A stretch of DNA of 64,000 nt from Marinobacter litoralis. Its GTDB lineage: Bacteria; Pseudomonadota; Gammaproteobacteria; Pseudomonadales; Oleiphilaceae. Under the pieces are notes generated by a model. The model saw only the letters and a program-made list of their open reading frames with translations. It did not search any database and was not told where the DNA came from. The stretch spans positions 372,001 to 436,000 of the forward strand of contig NZ_JAELVS010000002.1 in assembly GCF_016427555.1 (NCBI RefSeq), given 5' to 3'. This document shows, piece by piece, positions 8,663 through 17,155 of the stretch (position 1 is the first letter of the stretch; the number at the start of each line of letters is the position of its first letter). The translations under genes and the position numbers were made by a program.

Positions 8663-9193
8663 ATGAGACGTCGACACCGCCGGCTAACCACCGAGGCGGA
8701 GCTGGACATCACGGCCTTTATGAACTTGATGATCGTGCTTGTGCCAGTATTGCTTTTGGGCATGGTGTTCAGCCAGGTTCGAATGATTGAGCTTAATTTT
8801 CCGGGCATGGAAGCTGGTGAGGTGCCGGCCGCGGAAGATCTACGTCTGGTTGTTACTGTAATCCCCTCTGGCCTGGAAATCGCCGACAGCGAGCGTGGTC
8901 TTATCGAGGTGTTCCCCGTTGCCGGCGATGCGCAGAATTACGAAGGTCTGCGCAGAGTTCTGCAACAGATCAAGCGTCACGTGCCCGAGAAAACCGATGT
9001 GATCCTGGAAGTTGGGCCTGAGGTTGATTATCAAACGCTGGTCTCGGTGATGGATACCGTGCGGTCTTATCCGGCGGTCGTGGCCACCAGTGTTGTTGAC
9101 GCCGAGTTGTTCCCGGATGTTTCGCTGATGGACGCTGCGGAAAACCGCGTATTGGCGCAAAACCCCAGTGCGGCAGACGGGGAGGGGGTATGA
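8663..9193 (+). CDS. ExbD/TolR-family protein A, with Asn in place of the TM Asp
   Basis: 176 residues: basic cytoplasmic start, one membrane segment at about 16-37, then a periplasmic domain with the ExbD/TolR fold pattern (LRLVVTVIPSGLEI; YQTLVSVMDTVRSYPAVV). In ExbD, TolR and their relatives the TM segment carries an Asp that is essential for proton use (INVVPLLDVL in TolR). Here the aligned position in LDITAFMNLMIVL is Asn21. An Asp lies at residue 15, before the helix. This subunit may therefore be a non-protonatable half of a heterodimer with the next gene product. It overlaps the next gene by 4 bases. Confidence 0.88.
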   Translation: MRRRHRRLTTEAELDITAFMNLMIVLVPVLLLGMVFSQVRMIELNFPGMEAGEVPAAEDLRLVVTVIPSGLEIADSERGLIEVFPVAGDAQNYEGLRRVLQQIKRHVPEKTDVILEVGPEVDYQTLVSVMDTVRSYPAVVATSVVDAELFPDVSLMDAAENRVLAQNPSAADGEGV

Positions 9194-9678
9194 AAACATC
9201 TCGCAGAGCCCGGATGCGCAAGCGCCATTACAGCCGAATGCACAAGGCTGGTGGCCTGAACCTCGTGTCCTTGATGGATATATTTACCATACTGGTGTTT
9301 TTTCTGATGGTGAATTCTTCTGATGTCAAAGTGATGCAGAACAATGCCGATGTACCCTTACCTACGTCCACGGCCGAGCAGGAAGCCGTCGAGAACCTGA
9401 CCGTACAGGTTGTTGGTCAATCGATACTCGTGCAGGGGCACGAGGTTGCGACGCTTGACGGAATCGAAGCGACAGACACGAAAATAGCCGGTTTGTCCGA
9501 GGAGCTGGCATACCGCCGCAGCCGCTGGGATGCCGTACCGGAACAAGGGCTTGAAATCACCATCATGGCCGCGCGAGATACCGATTATCGATTATTGCGC
9601 CGGATTATGCAGACCTGTGTTGATGAGCAGTTTCGCCAGGTACGGCTCGCGGTAGAGGCGGAGGTGAGTAATGGCTGA
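9190..9678 (+). CDS. ExbD/TolR-family protein B, with intact TM Asp
   Basis: 162 residues: a very basic start, one membrane segment at about 23-43 and a periplasmic domain (NLTVQVVGQSILVQG; YRLLRRIMQTCVDEQFRQVRLAV). The TM motif LNLVSLMDIFTILVFFLM keeps the proton-carrying Asp at residue 30, unlike the preceding paralogue. Two different ExbD-like proteins beside a single ExbB-like one is also the arrangement of the AglR/AglQ/AglS set of myxobacterial gliding machines (established knowledge of those systems). Start ATG 9190 overlaps the upstream stop, and its end overlaps the next start by 8 bases. Confidence 0.9.
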   Translation: MKTSRRARMRKRHYSRMHKAGGLNLVSLMDIFTILVFFLMVNSSDVKVMQNNADVPLPTSTAEQEAVENLTVQVVGQSILVQGHEVATLDGIEATDTKIAGLSEELAYRRSRWDAVPEQGLEITIMAARDTDYRLLRRIMQTCVDEQFRQVRLAVEAEVSNG

Positions 9679-10633
9679 TCGGGGCGGAGCGCGCGCGAAT
9701 ACCCGCTTACCCTGGAGTCGTGATCGCGCAGAGAGTTCGCGTTTTGGCGTGATCGCGGCATTGGTGTTGAGCCTGTTCATGGTGCCAGCGGTGTTAATTC
9801 CTGCCCTGGATGTACCGGAGATTGATCGTGCGGAAGCAGAGCGGATACCGCCACGGTTTGCAAAATTGGTTGCTCCGCCACCACCGGCCCCGGCAAAGCA
9901 GCCAGAGCCCGCTAAAGAACCGGAACCGAAACCTGAACCCAAGCCAGAAATAGCGCGACAGGAGGAACAACCTAACCCTGCCGCCGAGCCTCAGCGACCT
10001 GAAATTAAGCCAAAGGTAACCCAGCAGCCTGCGCAAACCCGGGAACAAGCTCGGGAAACCGCGTCGAGGTCCGGTTTGTTCGCCATGAAAGATCGGCTAC
10101 GGGCACTGACCAAGCCTCAATCGACGAACAGTCGAAGGCTCTCCGCCAATGTTAACGGCGCCGAGGTTACCGGTTTGTCAGCGGAGTCGGTTGCCGCGAA
10201 TGTGCTGGGCGATAGCGGTGGAATAGAAACTCGTGAAGGTCCGGCGCGAGAGGTAGAGGTTGCAGGCCATCAGGTTGCGGACGTGAAAGCGCCGGCAGAG
10301 GTGGCCGTAGCGAAGGCCGAAAAGACACTGCGCAAACCCGCGAAACAACGAGCCATGAGCAATATTCGCCAGGTTTTCGATGCTCAGAAGAGCGTTCTGT
10401 ACTCGCTTTATAAACGAGAGCTCAGGAAAGACCCGACGCTTGAGGGTAAAGTCACCTTGGAGCTGACCATCGAGCCCAATGGCTCTGTATCCGCGTGTCG
10501 GGTAGTGGCGTCCGAATTGAGTAATCCGACCCTGGAACAACGTATTGCCATGAGAGTACAAATGTTCAATTTCGGAGCGGCTCAGGTGAGCACCCGGAAG
10601 GTTCAGTTTCCGATTGATTTCCTTCCGGGCTAG
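9671..10633 (+). CDS. TonB/TolA-like transducer with AgmX/PglI-type C-terminal domain
   Basis: 320 residues. A short basic cytoplasmic tail is followed by one membrane segment (about 24-44, FGVIAALVLSLFMVPAVLI). A Pro/Glu/Lys-rich periplasmic linker of the TonB kind follows (roughly 65-125, repeated PEP and KPE). The C-terminal ~90 residues match the pattern of the AgmX/PglI domain: a helix ending in LYKRELRKDP, then LEGKVTLELTIEPNGSV, then a final strand ending VQFPIDFLPG. Such proteins transmit energy from the ExbB/ExbD motor across the periplasm. It is the last gene of the operon and ends 4 bases from the convergent MaoC gene. Confidence 0.85.
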   Translation: MADRGGARANTRLPWSRDRAESSRFGVIAALVLSLFMVPAVLIPALDVPEIDRAEAERIPPRFAKLVAPPPPAPAKQPEPAKEPEPKPEPKPEIARQEEQPNPAAEPQRPEIKPKVTQQPAQTREQARETASRSGLFAMKDRLRALTKPQSTNSRRLSANVNGAEVTGLSAESVAANVLGDSGGIETREGPAREVEVAGHQVADVKAPAEVAVAKAEKTLRKPAKQRAMSNIRQVFDAQKSVLYSLYKRELRKDPTLEGKVTLELTIEPNGSVSACRVVASELSNPTLEQRIAMRVQMFNFGAAQVSTRKVQFPIDFLPG

Positions 10634-10637
10634 AACA

Positions 10638-11123
10638 TCAGCCTTCGATGGTGATTTTCGGCAAGCGGGGTTTTTGCAGTGAGACTTTTTCAGTCGGTGC
10701 GATAACCTTGGCTTCGCCGACGACCACCTGGTCATCGTTCTGGTTGCGCACATCGCAAGCCAGCGTAACTCGATTTTTTGAGCCTTTTTCAGAAACGGTC
10801 AGTTTTACCGTAAGGGTATCGTCCAGTTTTACCGGGCGTTTGAATGATAACGTTTGGTCCAGGTAGATAGTGCCGGGGCCCGGCATAACGGTAGCAAGTG
10901 CTGCAGAAATCAGCGAGCCGCTCCACATGCCATGAGCGATGCGTTCCTTGAACATGGTGTCGGCGGCGAATTCTGAATCCAGATGCACGGGATTTACATC
11001 ACCCGAGACTGCTGCAAACAACACGAGCTCGTCTTCCGTGAGTGTGCGGGTGAAGGTCGCGGAGTCACCTTCGTTCAATTCGTTGTAGGTAATGTTTTCA
11101 AGAATGTCCAAGGTGTCGCTCAT
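10638..11123 (-). CDS. MaoC-like (R)-specific enoyl-CoA hydratase
   Basis: 161 residues of the MaoC/hydratase-2 hot-dog fold. The catalytic Asp-His pair is visible in FAAVSGDVNPVHLD (Asp42, His47), with the conserved HGMWSGSL segment after it. Such enzymes hydrate trans-2-enoyl-CoA to (R)-3-hydroxyacyl-CoA, or dehydrate in reverse, linking beta-oxidation to other fates such as polyhydroxyalkanoate or lipid synthesis. AGAGG precedes ATG 11123. It is divergent from the acyl-CoA ligase gene with a shared 166-base promoter region, which fits common control in fatty acid use. Confidence 0.88.
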   Translation of the reverse strand: MSDTLDILENITYNELNEGDSATFTRTLTEDELVLFAAVSGDVNPVHLDSEFAADTMFKERIAHGMWSGSLISAALATVMPGPGTIYLDQTLSFKRPVKLDDTLTVKLTVSEKGSKNRVTLACDVRNQNDDQVVVGEAKVIAPTEKVSLQKPRLPKITIEG

Positions 11124-11289
11124 AGTGACCTCTAGTCGTTGGTGGCTCGTTGCTGGTTGTAGAAGGATAGAATTTTGAAAGCTACCTCATCGATTCCAAA
11201 ACTGCTATTCTCTGTGCACTTTTAAGGATTGAGACTTTAGTCGGGTTGCACAATTGGCCCGATTGACACCAATCAAACAGGAGATGGTG

Positions 11290-12966
11290 ATGGATTTTGA
11301 GCAGTTCTATCAAGACAAATACCCTGCGGGCATCCCCCGTGAGGTAGATCTCAGCAAGTACAAAAACATGGTAGATGTTTTTGAGCAGGCCGTTAAGAAA
11401 TACGCAGATAAGCCTGCGTTCAGCGCGGTCGGCGTCACTCTGACGTACAAAGATCTTGATACTCAGAGTCGCAACTTCGCGGCTTGGCTGCAAAACAAAA
11501 CCGACCTGAAACCGGGCGACCGCATCGCGGTTCAGATGCCAAACGTTACCCAGTACCCAGTGGTTGTCTTTGGTGCGATGCGCGCCGGTTTGATTGTGGT
11601 GAACACCAACCCGCTGTACACCACTCGGGAAATGGAGCACCAGTTTAACGACTCGGGCGCCAAAGCGCTTGTGGTTCTTGCCAACATGGCAGAAAACGCA
11701 GAAAAAGTGCTTCCGAACACCGGTATTGAGCATGTGATCGTCACCGAAGTGGCTGACATGCACTCGCCCATCAAGCGAAAGCTGATGAACGCCGTCGTCA
11801 AGCACGTGAAGAAGATGGTGCCTCCGTTTAACATTCCACGTGCCCACAAGCTGCCGGCAGTGTTGAGCGCGGGCGCCCGTGAAAAGTTCACTCCGGTTGA
11901 AATCAAGCTGGACGATCTGGCGGTTCTGCAGTACACAGGCGGCACCACTGGTGTTGCGAAAGGCGCCATGCTGACGCACGCCAACCTGGTTGCCAACCTG
12001 ACTCAGGTTCGCCCCATGCTGGAAGATCAGGTTTCTGAAGGCGAAGAAGTGGTCATCGCACCGCTACCGCTTTACCACATCTATTCGTTCACCCTGAACT
12101 GCGGGATCATGCTGGAAGCAGGTGCTCACAACATCCTGATCCCGAATCCGCGTGATATTCCTGGCTTCGTGAAAGAGCTTCAGAAGCACAAGTTCACGGC
12201 TTTCATCGGTCTGAATACCTTGTTCGTCGCTCTGTGCAACAACGAAGATTTCCAGAAGCTGGATTTCTCCGGCGTGAAGTTGACCGCCTCAGGTGGTATG
12301 GCTTTGACCAGCGACGCAGCCAAGATGTGGGAGCGCGTCACGGGTTGTGAAATCAGCGAAGGTTACGGCATGACCGAAACCTCACCGGTGGTTACGTTTA
12401 ACCCCCGCAGCGCTATTAAGCTGGGCACCATTGGTTTGCCGATCCCGTCTACCATCGTCAAGACCATTGATGATGAAGGCAACGAAACCGCAGTTGGCGA
12501 ACCGGGTGAGTTGTGCGTGAAAGGCCCGCAGGTAATGCGTGGCTACTGGCAGCGCCCTGAAGATACCCGCCAGTCTTTCACTGACGACGGTTTCATTCAG
12601 ACCGGCGACATTGCGCTGATTCAGGAAGATGGTTACATCCGCATTGTGGACCGTAAGAAAGACATGATCATCGTGTCTGGATTCAACGTGTTCCCGAACG
12701 AAATCGAAGATGTGGTAACCAGCCATCCAAAAGTGGTTGAGTGCGCAGCAGTTGGCGTTGATGACGCTAAAAGTGGAGAAGCGGTTAAGGTCTACGTTGT
12801 TGCCACCAAAGAAGGTGTGTCTGCGAACGAACTGAAAGAATTCTGCCGCGAACGCCTGACCGCTTATAAAGTGCCCAAGCACTTTGAGTTCCGTGACGAA
12901 TTGCCCAAGACGAACGTGGGTAAGATTCTTCGCCGTGAACTGCGTGACGAAGAAGCTAACGCGTAA
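11290..12966 (+). CDS. fadD: Long-chain-fatty-acid-CoA ligase (AMP-forming)
   Basis: About 558 residues from ATG 11290, preferred to in-frame ATG 11284 because AGGAG (11279-11283) is then correctly spaced. Adenylate-forming signatures: P-loop QYTGGTTGVAKGAML near residues 213-228, EGYGMTETSP (A5), DGYIRIVDRKKDMI (A7-A8), and the C-terminal NVGKILRREL with the adenylation Lys. Length and motifs fit FadD, which activates imported fatty acids to acyl-CoA at the membrane for beta-oxidation or lipid synthesis. An intrinsic terminator follows the stop. Substrate chain length is inferred from family resemblance. Confidence 0.92.
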   Translation: MDFEQFYQDKYPAGIPREVDLSKYKNMVDVFEQAVKKYADKPAFSAVGVTLTYKDLDTQSRNFAAWLQNKTDLKPGDRIAVQMPNVTQYPVVVFGAMRAGLIVVNTNPLYTTREMEHQFNDSGAKALVVLANMAENAEKVLPNTGIEHVIVTEVADMHSPIKRKLMNAVVKHVKKMVPPFNIPRAHKLPAVLSAGAREKFTPVEIKLDDLAVLQYTGGTTGVAKGAMLTHANLVANLTQVRPMLEDQVSEGEEVVIAPLPLYHIYSFTLNCGIMLEAGAHNILIPNPRDIPGFVKELQKHKFTAFIGLNTLFVALCNNEDFQKLDFSGVKLTASGGMALTSDAAKMWERVTGCEISEGYGMTETSPVVTFNPRSAIKLGTIGLPIPSTIVKTIDDEGNETAVGEPGELCVKGPQVMRGYWQRPEDTRQSFTDDGFIQTGDIALIQEDGYIRIVDRKKDMIIVSGFNVFPNEIEDVVTSHPKVVECAAVGVDDAKSGEAVKVYVVATKEGVSANELKEFCRERLTAYKVPKHFEFRDELPKTNVGKILRRELRDEEANA

Positions 12967-12988
12967 ACGGTTCGTTCTTCCCGCACTT

Positions 12989-13020
12989 AAAGACCCTGCC
13001 TCGGCAGGGTCTTTGTGTTT
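12989..13020 (+). terminator. Rho-independent terminator after fadD
   Basis: Palindrome AAAGACCCTGCC-TC-GGCAGGGTCTTT, effectively an 8-10 bp stem, followed by TGTGTTT. It lies 22 bases after the fadD stop. Confidence 0.85.
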
Positions 13021-13093
13021 ATGCAGTGTGGCTTTCCCGCTAGACTGTAGCGCCTGATTCCCTGATTGAACCTTTAAGAGCTAATGGCGAGTA

Positions 13094-16000
13094 ATGTCTG
13101 ATCCAATCCCGAATAAAGCTTCTGCATCCAATGTGGCCGATCCCAAGGTTGAGGTGACATCACTCAAGCGCCAGTTGGCTGAGTGTAACCAGCAGGAAGC
13201 GGCTCGCATTCTTCGACGTTTGGGCCGGAGCAAAGGCTTGCCCGGGCAGAAAGATCTTGCGGTGATGACGGATTGGCTAGAGCAGGGCAAAGAGAAAGTT
13301 CGTAAGCGCCAGGCGCTCCATAAGCCTGCCAGGTTTCCGGACGGCTTGCCTGTTAGCGAGCGCGTAGACGACATCAGCAAAGCCATTGAAGAACATCAGG
13401 TGGTCATTATTGCCGGTGAAACCGGATCGGGTAAAACCACCCAGATTCCCAAGATTTGTTTAAACCTGGGCCGTGGTGTACGGGGGTTGGTGGGGCACAC
13501 ACAGCCCCGGCGTATTGCGGCCCGGAGTGTATCGAGCCGAATTGCCGAGGAACTCGGCGAGCAGGTAGGCCAGCGTGTCGGGTATCAGGTTCGGTTTACC
13601 GACAACACCTCGGAGCATTCACAAATCAAAGTGATGACCGACGGCATCTTGCTGGCGGAAGTACAGCATGACCGATTTCTGGACCGCTACGATACGCTGA
13701 TTATTGACGAAGCCCACGAACGAAGCCTGAACATTGATTTTCTTCTGGGTTATCTCAAGCAACTACTGCCTAAGCGCCCGGACCTGAAAGTGATCATCAC
13801 CTCGGCAACTATTGAGGTGGAGCGTTTCAGCGAGTTTTTCGATAAAGCCCCGGTGATAGAGGTCAGTGGCCGGACCTATCCGGTAGATGTTCGCTACCGC
13901 CCGTTGGTCGGCGATGAGGATGATAAGGATCAAGGCTGGACCGACGGCATTCTTTCGGCCATCGAAGAAATTGAGCAACACGAGCGCTCGGAAAAAAAGT
14001 CTCCGGGAGATGTGTTGGTGTTCCTGCCGGGCGAACGGGAAATCCGCGCCGTCAGCAAAGTGCTCCGGCATGCGGAGTTGCGCCACACCGAAGTATTGCC
14101 CCTGTATTCCCGCTTGAGTAATCAAGAACAAAATCGGGTGTTCCAGTCACACCGCGGGCGGCGAATTGTGTTATCCACCAACGTGGCGGAAACCTCGCTC
14201 ACGGTACCGGGCATTCGCTATGTCATCGATACCGGTGTCGCTCGAATCAGTCGCTACAGCGTTCGTTCTAAAATCCAGCGCCTGCCGATTGAGCCGGTTT
14301 CTCAAGCCAGCGCGAACCAGCGGGCAGGGCGGTGTGGCCGGGTTGCGCCGGGTATCTGTTTCCGGCTTTACGACGAGGCAGATTTTATTAACCGGCCTGA
14401 GTACACAGATCCGGAAATCCTGCGCACCAATCTGGCGTCAGTCATTCTCCAGATGGCTACGTCTGGTTTAGGCGAAATACGCCAGTTCCCGTTTTTGGAG
14501 GCCCCGGACCGGCGTCAGGTGAATGATGGCTACAAACTGCTCGAAGAACTCGGTGCGGTTGATGAAAAGCGGCGGGTAACCAAGCTGGGGCGGACGATGT
14601 CCCGGCTACCGTTGGACCCACGCCTGGCCCGAATGTTGGTGACGTCGGCAGACCACGGCAGCCTGGCCGAAATATTGATCGTGATTGCGGGGCTGAGTGT
14701 GCAAGACCCGCGCGAACGGCCTCAGGAAAAACAACAGGCTGCGGATCAGGCCCATGCGCCGTTTAATGATAAAGAATCGGATTTCGCAACCTTGCTGAAT
14801 ATCTGGAACTGGTTCGAAGAGCAGCGCCAGGAATTATCTCAAAACCAGCTCAAGAAGCTGTGCCAAAAGAACTTTCTTAGCTGGATGCGCATGCGTGAGT
14901 GGCGGGATATTCACCGGCAACTTACCTTGATTTGTCGGGACCAAAAACTGTCGATGAACCGACAACCTGCGAACTACGATGCCATTCATAAACCCATTTT
15001 GGCCGGCCTGCTGGGTCAGATTGCCGTGAAGGTGGAGAAACGCGAGTATCTCGCGACCCGTAATCGCAAGGTCATGATATTTCCGGGTTCCAAAGTGGCA
15101 AAATCCGGCCCCAAGTGGATTGTCGCCGCCGAGATTGTCGAAACCAGTAAGGTGTTTGCGCGCATGGTGGCCGCTATTCAGCCGGAATGGGTGGAGCCTT
15201 TGGCAGGCCATATTGTAAAGCGCCATTATTTTGAACCTCACTGGGAGCAAAAACGGGCCCAGGTCATGGGCTATGAAAAGGTCTCGTTGTACGGGTTGGA
15301 TGTGGTGCCCAAGCGCCGGATTGCCTACACCAAAGTAGACCCCGCCGAATGTCGGAATCTGTTTATCCGCCGAGCGCTGGTGGAAGGGGAATTGCGGTCA
15401 AAGGCGCCTTTTATTACTCGCAACCGCGAGATGCTGGATACCGTCGAAAATCTGGAAAAGAAAACCCGGCGTCGGGACTTGTTGGTGGATGATGAGGTGT
15501 TGGTGGCGTTTTACGACGAACGCCTGCCCGACGACATTGTTAGTGGCCGACACTTCGAAAGCTGGTGGAAGAATCTGTCTTCTGAAGCGTTGCGAAACAT
15601 GGAGCTGACCGAAGCCGATGTGTTGCAGCGCCCCGTCGATCAGTCCGCAGAAGCGCTTTATCCGGATTATCTGGAGTGGGAGGGTGCCAAATACCCCTTG
15701 AGCTACGAGTTTGAGCCGACCAGTGAACGGGACGGCGTGACCCTGAATGTACCGCTCATGGCGCTGAAGCAGATTCCCTCGCGCCGACTGGAATGGCTGG
15801 TGCCAGGTTTGTTACGGGAAAAGTGCATCGCGCTGGTGAAAGGCTTGCCCAAATCGGTTCGACGAAATTTCGTTCCGGTTCCGGATTTTGTCGATGCCGC
15901 GCTCGAAAACATGCAGCCGAGCAACGAGCCTTTAACCTTAAAGCTGGCGGATCAGTTGCGCCGTATGACGGGTGTTCGGATCGACCCGGACGCCTGGCCA

Positions 16001-17026
16001 GAAGAGGAGCTGCCCCGGCATTTGCGCATGAATCTGAAGGTTACCGGCAATAAAGGCAAGGTGATGGCCGAAAGTCGCAGCGCGGATGATCTGCAGGCCA
16101 AGCTTGGAGAGCAGGCCGAGCAGGCGCTGACCACCGCGGCATCGGATGACACCGCAGAAGCTAAAGTGATTGAGCACTCGGATTGGCAGTTCGGAAAGCT
16201 GCCGGAGCGCGTCCAGACTGAAAAGGGCGGCATGCAAGTGACCGTTTACCCGGCTCTGGAAGACCTCGGTAAGCAGGTGCGGGCAATTCGATGCCTGGAT
16301 CCGTTGACGGCTGAAAATACCATGCGTCGAGGCATTGCACGGCTGATCATCAACAGATTTGGCAGCACACTAACGGATCTTGAACGCCGTCTGCCCAAGT
16401 TTAAGCAGTCTGCGTTGATGTTTGCCCCGGTCGGGCAGGCTAAAGCCCTGTTGGATGATCTGCTGCTAGCGGCTGTTATGGAGCACTTTTTATCCGCTGA
16501 GGTTCCTCGAACTCCGGATAGCTTCGATCAGGTTTTCAATCAGCATCGAGGGGATTTCATTCCTGCGTTGGAGCAGGCAGACCAACGCCTTCATACCGCG
16601 ATGACGGGTTATCAGAAGGTTGCAAAGCAACTGAAGGGTAAGATTAATCTTGCTTTAGCAAACAGTATGGCTGACATTAAGTTTCAGCTTCAACATCTTG
16701 TCTATCCAGGGTTTCTTGTTGAAACGCCTTCGGAGTGGCTGGGCCGTTTCGGCGTGTACTTTGAGGCGGCCCTGATCCGGCTGGAAAAAATGCCTCGAGA
16801 AATGGGCAAAGAGCGTGAATTTCTTCACAGCATTGATAGCTTGTGGGCCCGCTACGCCAAGAAACTGGAACAGCAAAAACGACAGGGTGTGCGAGATCCG
16901 GAGCTGGAGCTGTATCGTTGGATGCTGGAAGAATTCCGGGTTTCGTTCTTTGCGCAGCAATTAGGCACCGCAATGACGGTGTCGGTTAAGCGCCTTGATA
17001 AACAGTGGGCGCTAACGCGGGTGTGA
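13094..17026 (+). CDS. hrpA: ATP-dependent RNA helicase HrpA
   Basis: 1310 residues, the usual size for HrpA. DEAH helicase motifs are in order: I GETGSGKT (108-115), II DEAH (205-208), III SAT (237-239), and VI QRAGRCGR (409-416). The helicase-associated and OB-fold regions and the long HrpA-specific C-terminal domain follow. HrpA is a 3'-5' DEAH RNA helicase implicated in mRNA processing and rescue of stalled ribosomes. It has its own promoter region after the fadD terminator. ATG 13094 gives MSDPIPNKAS; GTG 17156 of the next gene is 129 bases downstream. Confidence 0.95.
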   Translation: MSDPIPNKASASNVADPKVEVTSLKRQLAECNQQEAARILRRLGRSKGLPGQKDLAVMTDWLEQGKEKVRKRQALHKPARFPDGLPVSERVDDISKAIEEHQVVIIAGETGSGKTTQIPKICLNLGRGVRGLVGHTQPRRIAARSVSSRIAEELGEQVGQRVGYQVRFTDNTSEHSQIKVMTDGILLAEVQHDRFLDRYDTLIIDEAHERSLNIDFLLGYLKQLLPKRPDLKVIITSATIEVERFSEFFDKAPVIEVSGRTYPVDVRYRPLVGDEDDKDQGWTDGILSAIEEIEQHERSEKKSPGDVLVFLPGEREIRAVSKVLRHAELRHTEVLPLYSRLSNQEQNRVFQSHRGRRIVLSTNVAETSLTVPGIRYVIDTGVARISRYSVRSKIQRLPIEPVSQASANQRAGRCGRVAPGICFRLYDEADFINRPEYTDPEILRTNLASVILQMATSGLGEIRQFPFLEAPDRRQVNDGYKLLEELGAVDEKRRVTKLGRTMSRLPLDPRLARMLVTSADHGSLAEILIVIAGLSVQDPRERPQEKQQAADQAHAPFNDKESDFATLLNIWNWFEEQRQELSQNQLKKLCQKNFLSWMRMREWRDIHRQLTLICRDQKLSMNRQPANYDAIHKPILAGLLGQIAVKVEKREYLATRNRKVMIFPGSKVAKSGPKWIVAAEIVETSKVFARMVAAIQPEWVEPLAGHIVKRHYFEPHWEQKRAQVMGYEKVSLYGLDVVPKRRIAYTKVDPAECRNLFIRRALVEGELRSKAPFITRNREMLDTVENLEKKTRRRDLLVDDEVLVAFYDERLPDDIVSGRHFESWWKNLSSEALRNMELTEADVLQRPVDQSAEALYPDYLEWEGAKYPLSYEFEPTSERDGVTLNVPLMALKQIPSRRLEWLVPGLLREKCIALVKGLPKSVRRNFVPVPDFVDAALENMQPSNEPLTLKLADQLRRMTGVRIDPDAWPEEELPRHLRMNLKVTGNKGKVMAESRSADDLQAKLGEQAEQALTTAASDDTAEAKVIEHSDWQFGKLPERVQTEKGGMQVTVYPALEDLGKQVRAIRCLDPLTAENTMRRGIARLIINRFGSTLTDLERRLPKFKQSALMFAPVGQAKALLDDLLLAAVMEHFLSAEVPRTPDSFDQVFNQHRGDFIPALEQADQRLHTAMTGYQKVAKQLKGKINLALANSMADIKFQLQHLVYPGFLVETPSEWLGRFGVYFEAALIRLEKMPREMGKEREFLHSIDSLWARYAKKLEQQKRQGVRDPELELYRWMLEEFRVSFFAQQLGTAMTVSVKRLDKQWALTRV

Positions 17027-17155
17027 TAAATGTCAGCGCGGTTCGTGCGCAGGGTTACTGAACGATAGTCCAACGGGCAAATCTTCAGGACTGTGTTAGT
17101 ATTTCTGGCAGTGTATTGTCAAAAACTGTTTCTATAACCATGACGTGGGGTTATT

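Noticed and set aside
11182..11979. 265-residue antisense frame over the start of fadD
   Set aside because: It shows no family resemblance and overlaps the conserved N-terminal half of fadD; codon bias of the fadD strand explains it.
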